NCBI GenBank assembly: GCA_017479035.1
Contig: JAFVCR010000171.1
Location: forward strand, 1-11,870
Direction of reading: 5' to 3'
DNA: 11,870 nucleotides
From: Kiritimatiellia bacterium
GTDB lineage: Bacteria; Verrucomicrobiota; Kiritimatiellia; RFP12; UBA1067
Shown here: one piece after another, positions 5,733 through 11,870 of the stretch
How positions within the stretch are numbered: the first letter of the stretch is position 1
How the letters are laid out: every line of letters starts with the position of its first letter
The notes under the pieces: generated by a model
The model's input: only the letters and a program-made list of their open reading frames with translations
What the model was told of the DNA's origin: nothing
The model's database searches: none
Position numbers and translations under genes: made by a program

Positions 5733-7346
5733 ATGAAAAATCTGCTTGCCGCATGTTTCCTCTATGTAGGAGTTGCGTTGAACGGCGCAACGTATGTGAA
5801 CCCCGTGTTGCATCTGGATTTTTCCGATCCCGATGTGTGCACCACGCCGGACGGAAAATTCATCATGACCGCATCGTCCTTCGGTGCGTTGCCGGGGCTG
5901 CCGCTTTTGGAGTCTGCGGATATGGTGAATTGGCGATACGTTGCGCACGCTCTCGAGAAGCATCCATTCTCGACGGTATCGCCGGAGCATGGCAAAGGCG
6001 TGTGGGCACCGGCAATACTCTATCGCAATGGCCGCTACGTAATCTATTGGGGCGATCCTGACAGGGGCATCTATCGCATAAGCGCGCCCGCCGTAGAGGG
6101 GCCGTGGAGCGAGCCGCGTCTCGTCCTTGCAGGCAAGGGATATATCGAGCCGTGCCCGCTGTATGATGATGACGGCCGCGTGTATCTCGTCCATGCGTTT
6201 GCGGCAAGCCGCGCCAAAATGAATAGCGTCCTTGCAGTGTGCGAACTCGATGCAGACGAAACCGCGCCCATCTCGCAAGAAGTGCTAGTCTACGACGGCA
6301 TTGCAGACGGCAATTTCACGGCAGAGGGGCCGAAATTCTACAAGAAAGACGGCGAGTATTGGCTGTTCTTCCCCGCAGGAGGAGTGGAGGAAGGCTGGCA
6401 GGTGGCGGCGCGTTCAAAGTCCCCATTCGGGCCGTTCGCGGCAAGGACGGTGCTGCGCCAGGGAAAGACCGGAATCAACGGTCCGCATCAGGGTGCGTGG
6501 GTGCGCACGGCAGATGGCGAAGACTGGTTCTTGCATTTCTCCGACCGTGGTGCATATGGGCGCATAGTTTATCTTGAGCCAATGACGTGGGACGGGGAAG
6601 GGTGGCCTGTGATCGGAAACGGCGGCGAGCCCGTTGAGGAATGGACAATGCCATCGTGCGCCGTGCGCGGACAGGAAGAATCTCCGCAGACGAGCGACAC
6701 GTTCGACACTCCGCAGATTGGCCTGCAATGGCAGATGCTTGGCAAAAGCGCGCAGCAAACTCTTTTTGCTACACCGTGCGGGTTTGCACGCCTCTACAGT
6801 ACGCCGCTTGCCGCGGCAGGGAAAGGTTCATTTGGCAAACGGACAAACTTCTGGAGAACGCCGAACGTGGTAGTGCAGAAATTCCCCGCGCCGTCGTTCT
6901 CCGCAACCATGAAAGCGCGCATTTGCGCCAAAGCCGATGGAGAAGAGGCGGGGCTTGCAGTGCACGGGCTGGATTGGGCGCGGCTGGGATTGAAAGCCGT
7001 TGGCGATTCATTCGATGTGGTCTATACGGAGTGCTTCGATGCAGAGAACGGAGGAGGGGAGAAGAGCCGTGTCCTCGGCAGGATACAGGCCGCAATAGTT
7101 TCCGCAGGCATACGCAGCGTAAAAGCCAGTGATATATGGCTCAAGGTGGAAGTCAAAGAAAAGAATTCGCGCCCGGTGTGCGTTTTTTCATGGTCGCTGG
7201 ACGGCGAGGCGTGGAATGCATGCCCCGGCACGTTCATTGCGCGGCAGGGCAAATGGATTGGAGCCACTATGGGTTTCTACGCCGTGATGGCACCGGAGTG
7301 CATCGATTGCGGATGGATCGACGTGGATAGTTTCATGGTCGAATAG
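5733..7346 (+). CDS. Secreted glycoside hydrolase, family 43
   Basis: A five-bladed beta-propeller glycosidase of the GH43 (xylosidase/arabinofuranosidase) group, probably exported, acting on plant or host glycan side chains. Of 537 residues, 1-19 are a signal peptide ending near NGA. The LAAC at 5-8 looks like a lipobox but sits too close to the N-terminus. The propeller runs from about 20 to 320: YVNPVLHLDFSDPDV at 21-35 carries the catalytic base Asp32, and EGPKFYKKDGEYWLFF at 198-213 carries the general acid Glu198. The usual I-D-P, whose Asp tunes the acid's pKa, reads I-E-P here (Glu139, in GYIEPCPLYDDDG). From about 343 (DTFDTPQIGLQWQ) to the end there is a second beta-sandwich domain like the GH43 C-terminal domain. 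The architecture resembles subfamily 12-type enzymes. The substrate cannot be fixed from sequence. Confidence 0.88.
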   Translation: MKNLLAACFLYVGVALNGATYVNPVLHLDFSDPDVCTTPDGKFIMTASSFGALPGLPLLESADMVNWRYVAHALEKHPFSTVSPEHGKGVWAPAILYRNGRYVIYWGDPDRGIYRISAPAVEGPWSEPRLVLAGKGYIEPCPLYDDDGRVYLVHAFAASRAKMNSVLAVCELDADETAPISQEVLVYDGIADGNFTAEGPKFYKKDGEYWLFFPAGGVEEGWQVAARSKSPFGPFAARTVLRQGKTGINGPHQGAWVRTADGEDWFLHFSDRGAYGRIVYLEPMTWDGEGWPVIGNGGEPVEEWTMPSCAVRGQEESPQTSDTFDTPQIGLQWQMLGKSAQQTLFATPCGFARLYSTPLAAAGKGSFGKRTNFWRTPNVVVQKFPAPSFSATMKARICAKADGEEAGLAVHGLDWARLGLKAVGDSFDVVYTECFDAENGGGEKSRVLGRIQAAIVSAGIRSVKASDIWLKVEVKEKNSRPVCVFSWSLDGEAWNACPGTFIARQGKWIGATMGFYAVMAPECIDCGWIDVDSFMVE

Positions 7347-7361
7347 TTCGCCGGTGCGTGC

Positions 7362-7703
7362 CAACGCCACGCTTATCCCGGATATTCATTTGAGCCAATA
7401 AAAGCAAGGGAAAATATCTTCCGGGAATGGAGAAAAGAAACGCAGTGTGCAGTTTGAAAATGCAATCAACGCAGAGACGCAGAGATTCGAGAGAGTGTGT
7501 ACTGTGGGGGCGCGGGTGTCTCGCCCGCGGAGGGTTTGCGGTTTGTAGTTCTTGTTAGCAATGTCAACCCCCACTGTGTACTGTGGGGACGCGGGCGTCT
7601 CGCCCGCGGAGGATTTGCAGTGTGCAGTTATGGATGCGGCGCGACAACTGCACACTGCAAACTATTTCGGGTAAGCCAAAAATCCGGGATAAGGGTGCAA
7701 CGC
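7362..7703. repeat. 6-bp direct repeat CAACGC flanking copy 3
   Basis: CAACGC occurs at 7362-7367, directly before the left end of the element (CACGCTTATCCC), and at 7698-7703, directly after its right end (GGGATAAGGGTG). This is what a 6-bp target-site duplication from transposition would look like. Confidence 0.55.
7368..7697. mobile_element. MITE-like intergenic element, copy 3 (330 bp, complete)
   Basis: This is the best-preserved copy. The left (B) end CACGCTTATCCCGGATATT and the right (A) end, read inward, CACCCTTATCCCGGATTTT, form an imperfect terminal inverted repeat of about 19 bp. From the B end it contains TTGAGCCAATAAAAG, GGGAATGGAG, GCAGTTTGAAAATGCAATCA, two hairpin units at about 7511-7529 and 7590-7608 (CGCGGGC-type arms around TCT, each preceded by GTACTGTGGGG), and heptamer TGCAGTG sequence before the A end. 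No transposase or credible gene is inside; the frames through it are low-complexity. GC-rich repeats of this kind often give false 'YCGDAGVSPA' proteins. It may be a non-autonomous transposon. The next promoter's -35 begins 14 nt beyond the A end. Confidence 0.8.
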
Positions 7704-7711
7704 AAACACGC

Positions 7712-7740
7712 TTGCGCGTGGCGTGGAATTTTGGTAGTAT
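7712..7740 (+). promoter_or_regulatory. Leaderless-type promoter of the glycosyltransferase operon
   Basis: TTGCGC (7712-7717) and TAGTAT (7735-7740) are 17 bp apart, with the spacer ending GGAATTTTGG. The ATG at 7748 follows the -10 by 7 nt. The run GGCGGGG between them falls at or before the predicted transcription start, so it would not serve as a ribosome-binding site. Confidence 0.65.
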
Positions 7741-7747
7741 GGCGGGG

Positions 7748-8593
7748 ATGCAAACGCCGCTATCCATAATAATCCCCGTGCGAAACACCGCGCAATATCT
7801 GTGCGATGCGTTGCATTCGGTAGCGCGGCAGACGTTCGACGATTTCGAGGCGATATGCGTGGACGATGCGTCGGACGATGCATCGGGCGCGATACTCGCG
7901 GAATTTGCAGCGGATGATACCCGCTTCCGCACGATAACACTGCCATCGCACTCCGGCGCAGGCGCGGCGCGGAATGCAGGGCTGGCGGATGCGCGCGGAA
8001 AATATGCAGTCTTTCTCGACTCGGACGATACGTTCTCGCCTTACATGCTGGAGACTATGATTGCGGCGATTGATGTTTCCTGCGCGGATGTGGGCGTGTG
8101 CGTGCGCTCGCCGCGCAAATGCGGCGGTGGAGATGTGTTCACGCGATATGTAGGATGGGCTTGGGACAAGATTTTCCGCCGCGATTTCATCGAGCGCAAC
8201 AACTTGCGTTTCCCGCAACTGCCTGTTGCGGAAGACGTGCCGTTCGTGATGGCTGCGCTCGCACTAGCGGAGAATATCGTGGAGATACCCGGCGTGTTCG
8301 TGGAGCATCGCATGCGCGAGGGCAGTGCTGAATCGTTGCACGAAAAAATGCCGCTTGCGGCGTTCGAGGCACTCCGCGAACTGCGCGGAATGCTGGATGC
8401 TCATGGATGCGGCGTTTCATTCACGCGGTTCGCCGCGCGATGGACGAACTGGCTTGCGCACAATATGGCAAACGCGCAATCGAAGGCGATCTTGCTGCGC
8501 GGCATCGAGCAATACAAAAAAGCCCATCCGTCGATATGGTGGGCATGGTACGCCGTTAAAAACCGCTTGCGCTGGATGGGAGGTGCGCGGTGA
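7748..8593 (+). CDS. Family 2 glycosyltransferase
   Basis: Inverting GT-A enzyme that transfers a sugar from a nucleotide sugar, probably at the cytoplasmic face of the membrane. The 281-residue protein starts LSIIIPVRNTAQYL at 5-18, followed by QTFDDFEAICVDDAS at 28-42 (nucleotide site), GAGAARNAGL at 70-79, the metal-binding DSD at 91-93 in FLDSDDTFSP, and ED at 162-163 in VAEDVPF as the likely catalytic base region. No membrane segment is evident. Donor and acceptor cannot be told. The frame is open upstream to 7583 through the repeat element, but conserved sequence starts only after ATG 7748, which fits the leaderless promoter. Its stop overlaps the next start as GTGA (8590-8593). Confidence 0.88.
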   Translation: MQTPLSIIIPVRNTAQYLCDALHSVARQTFDDFEAICVDDASDDASGAILAEFAADDTRFRTITLPSHSGAGAARNAGLADARGKYAVFLDSDDTFSPYMLETMIAAIDVSCADVGVCVRSPRKCGGGDVFTRYVGWAWDKIFRRDFIERNNLRFPQLPVAEDVPFVMAALALAENIVEIPGVFVEHRMREGSAESLHEKMPLAAFEALRELRGMLDAHGCGVSFTRFAARWTNWLAHNMANAQSKAILLRGIEQYKKAHPSIWWAWYAVKNRLRWMGGAR

Positions 8594-9525
8594 ACGATGT
8601 ATGCATAGTGGTGGCCACGCACAACCGCATCGAATGTTTGAAAAATTTGCTGGCGGCGATAGACGGCACTGCCCCCGGCGCAGATGTTCTGGTGGTGGAC
8701 AATGCATCCACGGATGGCACTTGCGAGTTTGCTACAGGTGAACTGCGCTTTGCGGATGTTTCGAAGGGAATGCCGCAATACGGATCTCGGCGCATGATTC
8801 TCCGTCTACCGGTCAATGCCGGCGGCTCCGGAGCGTTCCATGAGGGCATGCGCCTAGCGTACGAAACGGGCTACGAATACATATGGGTGATGGACGACGA
8901 TGTCGTAGCGCTTCCGGGGGCGATTGATGCGCTCAAGCGCTTCGCCAGCATCGCACCCGCCGTGCAACCGGTGAAACTTGACGCGCACGGGCGCGTGTTT
9001 GCGTTCGAGGGCATGATACATCCCAAGTCGTTCCGCAGGAGCAGATTGTCTTTTGGCGGAAACGACTATGTGCCATGTAATGCAGCGAATTTCGAGGGCA
9101 TGTTCATGCGGCGCGAGACGATAGAAAAGGCCGGTTTGCCCGAAAAAGATTTCTTCATCGCTTGGGACGACACCTACTACGGCTGGAAGGTGGCGCAGCA
9201 TGTGCGCAACATATACGTGAATTTCCCTTGCATCCAAAAGCAGTTCGACAAGGAACGTTTTTCAACCGGCTCCAAGCGGTGGTTTTCCTCTTCGCTTTTC
9301 TCCCGCTACTTCCATCTGCGCAATTTCCGGCGCATAATCGCCCTGGAACATCTCGGTGCGCGCGCATGGATCCAATACGCCTACGAGTGGTGCAAAGCGT
9401 TTGCCCTCACGGCGGTATTCGAGTGCAGCCCACGCAAAACGATTTGGCTGTTCCGCGCGATTGCGGACGGCGCGCCCGGGCGCGATTTGCAGGTATCCAC
9501 AAAACGTTTTCTGGAGGCGCAATGA
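8590..9525 (+). CDS. Family 2 glycosyltransferase, GlfT2-like
   Basis: A 311-residue GT-A enzyme. It has CIVVATHNRIECL at 5-17, VLVVDNASTDGT at 33-44, LPVNAGGSGAFHEGMRLA at 73-90, the metal-binding WVMDDDV at 99-105, and FFIAWDDTYYGW at 188-199. The N-x-GGSG-x-F signature, the DDD motif and the late WDD with a candidate catalytic Asp are the pattern of the galactofuranosyltransferase GlfT2 and related rhamnosyl- or galactofuranosyltransferases, so a furanose or deoxyhexose donor is a reasonable guess. It starts with GTG, overlapping the previous stop by 4 bp, with GGGAGG (8579-8584) upstream. It ends in an ATGA overlap with the next gene. Confidence 0.86.
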   Translation: MNDVCIVVATHNRIECLKNLLAAIDGTAPGADVLVVDNASTDGTCEFATGELRFADVSKGMPQYGSRRMILRLPVNAGGSGAFHEGMRLAYETGYEYIWVMDDDVVALPGAIDALKRFASIAPAVQPVKLDAHGRVFAFEGMIHPKSFRRSRLSFGGNDYVPCNAANFEGMFMRRETIEKAGLPEKDFFIAWDDTYYGWKVAQHVRNIYVNFPCIQKQFDKERFSTGSKRWFSSSLFSRYFHLRNFRRIIALEHLGARAWIQYAYEWCKAFALTAVFECSPRKTIWLFRAIADGAPGRDLQVSTKRFLEAQ

Positions 9526-10295
9526 CATTCTCTCTCATCGTGGCGACGCTTGGCCGCACGGCGGAACTGGCCGCACTGCTTGATTCGCTGGAGAAACAGA
9601 CCTTCCGCGACTTCGAGGTGATTGTAGCCGACCAAAACGAAGACGCACGCATACTGCCGCTTCTCGAAGGCAGAGATTTTGCCATAACGCGCACTGTTTC
9701 CGCCAAGGGGCTGTCCCGCGCCAGAAATGCCGCGCTCCCACTTGCGAAGGGTTCTGTTGTGGCATTCCCCGATGACGACTGCACCTACTCGCCGCACACG
9801 CTGCTTGCCGTCCGCGATTTCTTTGCAACGCATCCTGCGGCGGGTGGCGTAGTGGCAGCATTCAACTCGATACGCACGCAAGCAAACCGTTTTAGCATTT
9901 TGAAAAATGCGCCGAGCTGGGCGTTTTTCCTCCGGCGGAATGTAGTGGAGGGAGTGGGGGATTTCGATGAATCATACGGGCTTGGCCCGGATGCCGCATA
10001 CAAGAGCGCGGAAGATTCCGACTACCTCATCCGCGCACTCGCCGCCGGCTGCAGGATATTCCGCGAGCCGGGATTGGGCATTGCGCATCCGTCGCCGGAT
10101 TTCCGCGATTTTCCCGCGCAAAAGATCGAGGATTACGGTTTTGCGCGCATGGCACTTTTGCGCAAACACGGATACGCATTCTGGTTCCGCCTGGCAAACC
10201 TGGCATATCCTCTTGCGAGAATGCTCGTTTCGCCCGGTAAAGCCGGATACTACGCAGCGATGTTTCGCGGCCGGAGAAAAGGATTCTTCGCATGA
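9522..10295 (+). CDS. Family 2 glycosyltransferase
   Basis: A 257-residue GT-A enzyme, third in the operon. FSLIVATLGRTAEL is at 3-16, QTFRDFEVIVADQNED at 26-41 (the usual VDD or VDN here reads ADQ), KGLSRARNAAL at 62-72, the metal-binding AFPDDDCTYSP at 81-91, GVGDFDESYGLG at 144-155, and EDSDYLIRAL at 164-173 with the likely catalytic base region. The C-terminal stretch from about 205 is rich in aromatic and basic residues and may touch the membrane. The start overlaps the previous stop as ATGA and has GGAGG (9513-9517) upstream, so translation is probably coupled. The sugar donor is not identifiable. Confidence 0.86.
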   Translation: MTFSLIVATLGRTAELAALLDSLEKQTFRDFEVIVADQNEDARILPLLEGRDFAITRTVSAKGLSRARNAALPLAKGSVVAFPDDDCTYSPHTLLAVRDFFATHPAAGGVVAAFNSIRTQANRFSILKNAPSWAFFLRRNVVEGVGDFDESYGLGPDAAYKSAEDSDYLIRALAAGCRIFREPGLGIAHPSPDFRDFPAQKIEDYGFARMALLRKHGYAFWFRLANLAYPLARMLVSPGKAGYYAAMFRGRRKGFFA

Positions 10296-11410
10296 AGACG
10301 GCGCTGATCCACTACTGGCTCACGAACGTGCGCGGCGGCGAAAAAGTCCTCTCCGCGATTGCCGCGCTGTATCCTGATGCGAGCATATACACCCATGCGT
10401 ACCAGCCTTGCAACATGGGCGGACTCTTTGACGGGCGCGATGTGCGCGAGACTTTCATTGCGCATCTTCCGTTCGGGCGCAAACATCCACAAGCGTATTT
10501 GCCGCTGATGCCGCGTGCGCTGCGCAGCCTCGATCTTGCGGAATACGACCTCGTGATTTCAAGCGAGTCCGGCCCTGCAAAGGGCGTACGTAAACGCACC
10601 GGGCAGCGGCACGTGTGCTATTGCCACACTCCAATGAGATACTTGTGGGACATGCATGAAGAATACTACCGCAATGCATCGCTCCCTGGCAAGATGGCCA
10701 TGCGCCTGTTCACGCCGGCATTGCGCCGCGCGGATATTGCAAGTGCGGAAGCGGTGGATCTTTTCGTGGCGAATTCCGCATTCGTGCGCGAGCGCATACG
10801 CCGCATATATCGCCGCGACGCGGAAGTGGTGCATCCGCCTGTGGACGTGGAAATGTTCCGTCCTGCAAAAGGGGAGACCTCGTCGCGCGGATTTTTCCTC
10901 TGCGCCGGGCAGCTAGTGCCATACAAACGCGCCGATGTTGCTATCGAAGCGTGCGTGCGCATGAACCTTCCTCTGGTGGTGGCGGGCGCGGGACCGCAGG
11001 AAAAGGCGTTGCGCAAACGCTATGCGCATTGCCCGAATGTCGTTTTCAAAGGGCGCGTGGACGATGCCTCATTGCGCGAATTGTACATCAACGCCCGGGC
11101 GTTGCTTTTCCCCGGCGTGGAGGATTTCGGCATAATGCCCGTGGAAGCGCAAGCGGCGGGAACGCCCGTTGTGGCGTTTGGTGCTGGCGGCGCGCTTGAG
11201 ACCGTCCTTCCCGGCAAGACGGGAGTTTTCTTCCACGAACAGACTCCAAGCGCACTTTGCGCCGTTCTGGAGGAATTCGCATCGCAATCGTATTCGCCTT
11301 CTGCATGCATCGCAAACGCACGGCGATTCTCCATGCAGGAGTTCTCAAAAGCGTTCGCTTCCGTGCTTGAAAAACCTTCGGGTTGCACGGGCGGGAAAGA
11401 TTTGGTATAA
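10292..11410 (+). CDS. Family 4 glycosyltransferase (GT-B), WbaZ-like
   Basis: A retaining GT-B enzyme, 372 residues. The N-terminal domain has IHYWLTNVRGGEKVL at 6-20, whose glycine loop binds the donor, and HVCYCHTPMRYLWDMHEEYY at 107-126, typical of GT4 mannosyl- and related transferases of O-antigen or exopolysaccharide clusters such as WbaZ. The C-terminal domain has CAGQLVPYKRADVAIEA at 204-220, LVVAGAGPQ at 228-236, and the E-x7-E motif EDFGIMPVE at 277-285. Last of four coupled glycosyltransferase genes; it overlaps the previous stop as ATGA. Its TAA stop lies inside the TATAAT of the hydE promoter. No flippase or polymerase is visible, so the pathway continues elsewhere or these genes decorate an existing glycan. 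Confidence 0.9.
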   Translation: MKTALIHYWLTNVRGGEKVLSAIAALYPDASIYTHAYQPCNMGGLFDGRDVRETFIAHLPFGRKHPQAYLPLMPRALRSLDLAEYDLVISSESGPAKGVRKRTGQRHVCYCHTPMRYLWDMHEEYYRNASLPGKMAMRLFTPALRRADIASAEAVDLFVANSAFVRERIRRIYRRDAEVVHPPVDVEMFRPAKGETSSRGFFLCAGQLVPYKRADVAIEACVRMNLPLVVAGAGPQEKALRKRYAHCPNVVFKGRVDDASLRELYINARALLFPGVEDFGIMPVEAQAAGTPVVAFGAGGALETVLPGKTGVFFHEQTPSALCAVLEEFASQSYSPSACIANARRFSMQEFSKAFASVLEKPSGCTGGKDLV

Positions 11411-11411
11411 T
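11383..11411 (+). promoter_or_regulatory. Leaderless-type promoter of hydE, inside the GT4 gene
   Basis: TTGCAC (11383-11388) and a perfect TATAAT (11406-11411) are 17 bp apart, with the spacer ending GGAAAGATTTGG. It overlaps the last nine codons and the stop of the glycosyltransferase. The GTG at 11418 follows the -10 by 6 nt. Confidence 0.65.
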
Positions 11412-11417
11412 CGCGCC

Positions 11418-11870
11418 GTGGAAAGGCATGTGCAAAATCTGATAGACTCCCTGTATCGCGGGGAGCGGCTGCAAACGGACGATTTCACCGCGCTAGTGGA
11501 AGGGAGATCGCCTGAAAGTGCTGCGTACGCTGCAGAGAAAGCCGTGGAAATCCGCAAACGGATCTACGGCACGGACGTATTCGTGCGCGGACTGGTGGAG
11601 ATTTCCAGCCACTGCAAAAACGATTGTCTCTACTGCGGCATCCGCAGGAGCAACAAAAGTGCGGAGCGCTACCGTCTTTCGCCGGAGCAGATATTGCAAT
11701 GCACGGACGAAGGATATATGCTTGGGTTTCGCACGTTCGTCCTGCAAGGAGGGGAGGATCCGTTTTTTACGGATGCCGTGCTTGTGCCGCTTGTGGAAGA
11801 AATCAAACGGCGGCATGGCGACTGCGCGGTGACATTGTCTCTAGGAGAGCGCGGAACCGAGAGTTTCAAG
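11418..11870 (+). CDS. hydE: [FeFe]-hydrogenase maturase HydE, radical SAM (N-terminal part)
   Basis: HydE is a radical SAM enzyme that works with HydF and HydG to build the diiron subcluster of [FeFe] hydrogenase. The 151 codons present, of roughly 350, include VRGLVEISSHCKNDCLYCGIRR, with the cluster-binding CxxxCxxC at Cys66, 70 and 73, then SNKSAERYRLSPEQI at 78-92 and FVLQGGEDP at 107-115. CGIRRSNK and QGGEDP separate HydE from BioB and PylB. GTG 11418 is chosen because it keeps the usual N-terminal helix, sits 6 nt after a strong -10, and the first in-frame ATG (codon 101) falls after the radical SAM motif. The gene runs off the window. It suggests fermentative hydrogen metabolism, unrelated to the glycan operon before it. 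Confidence 0.87.
   Translation, partial: MERHVQNLIDSLYRGERLQTDDFTALVEGRSPESAAYAAEKAVEIRKRIYGTDVFVRGLVEISSHCKNDCLYCGIRRSNKSAERYRLSPEQILQCTDEGYMLGFRTFVLQGGEDPFFTDAVLVPLVEEIKRRHGDCAVTLSLGERGTESFK

Noticed and set aside
5745..5756. Lipoprotein signal (LAAC) in the GH43 protein
   Set aside because: The cysteine is residue 8, leaving too short an n-region and no hydrophobic stretch before it; an ordinary signal peptide fits better.
7583..7747. Longer first glycosyltransferase with a 55-residue extension
   Set aside because: The extension translates the repeat element and the promoter; GT2 similarity begins at ATG 7748.

Overview
The window looks like chromosomal DNA from a GC-rich, anaerobic, Gram-negative-type bacterium. 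My best guess is an uncultured member of the PVC group, near Kiritimatiellota/Verrucomicrobia. That rests on a secreted protein with a YPW...VDITYT N-terminus of the kind I associate with Kiritimatiellae, GC-rich 'YCGDAG(V/E)(S/T)PA'-coding intergenic repeats of a type I associate with PVC genomes, a GH43 glycosidase, and HydE, a maturase of oxygen-sensitive [FeFe] hydrogenase. The taxonomy is inference.

Layout. (1) 1-504, minus: the 5' end of a secreted-protein gene behind a long, strongly structured leader and a good sigma70-type promoter. (2) About 469-781: copy 1 of a dispersed intergenic element. (3) 813-2938, minus: the tmk-holB-ricT operon, with overlapping genes and its own promoter; this is the order known from Bacillus once yaaQ/yaaR are removed. 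(4) 2998-3099: five 14-bp palindromes at an exact 22-bp period. (5) 3161-3479: copy 2 of the element. (6) 3494-5648, plus: promoter, then leuB and pheS overlapping by 11 bp. (7) 5698-7346, plus: promoter and a secreted GH43 glycosidase. (8) 7368-7697: copy 3 of the element, with matched ends and a 6-bp flanking direct repeat. (9) 7712-11410, plus: promoter and four glycosyltransferases (three GT2-like, one GT4-like) joined by 4-bp start/stop overlaps, probably one surface-glycan operon. (10) 11383-11870, plus: a promoter inside the last glycosyltransferase gene and the first 151 codons of hydE.

Two themes run through the window. First, six promoters share TTGnnn-N17/18-TAnnAT, five of them with GG just before the -10. 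In three of these (GH43, first glycosyltransferase, hydE) the start codon lies only 6-7 nt beyond the -10, so the mRNAs should be leaderless; tmk is nearly so. Second, every copy of the intergenic element sits against the upstream side of a promoter, and in copies 2 and 3 the gap from element end to -35 is exactly 14 nt.

The strongest candidates for something undescribed are the promoter-adjacent MITE-like element, the 22-bp palindrome array upstream of tmk, and the leader RNA with an SD-sequestering hairpin upstream of the secreted-protein gene.
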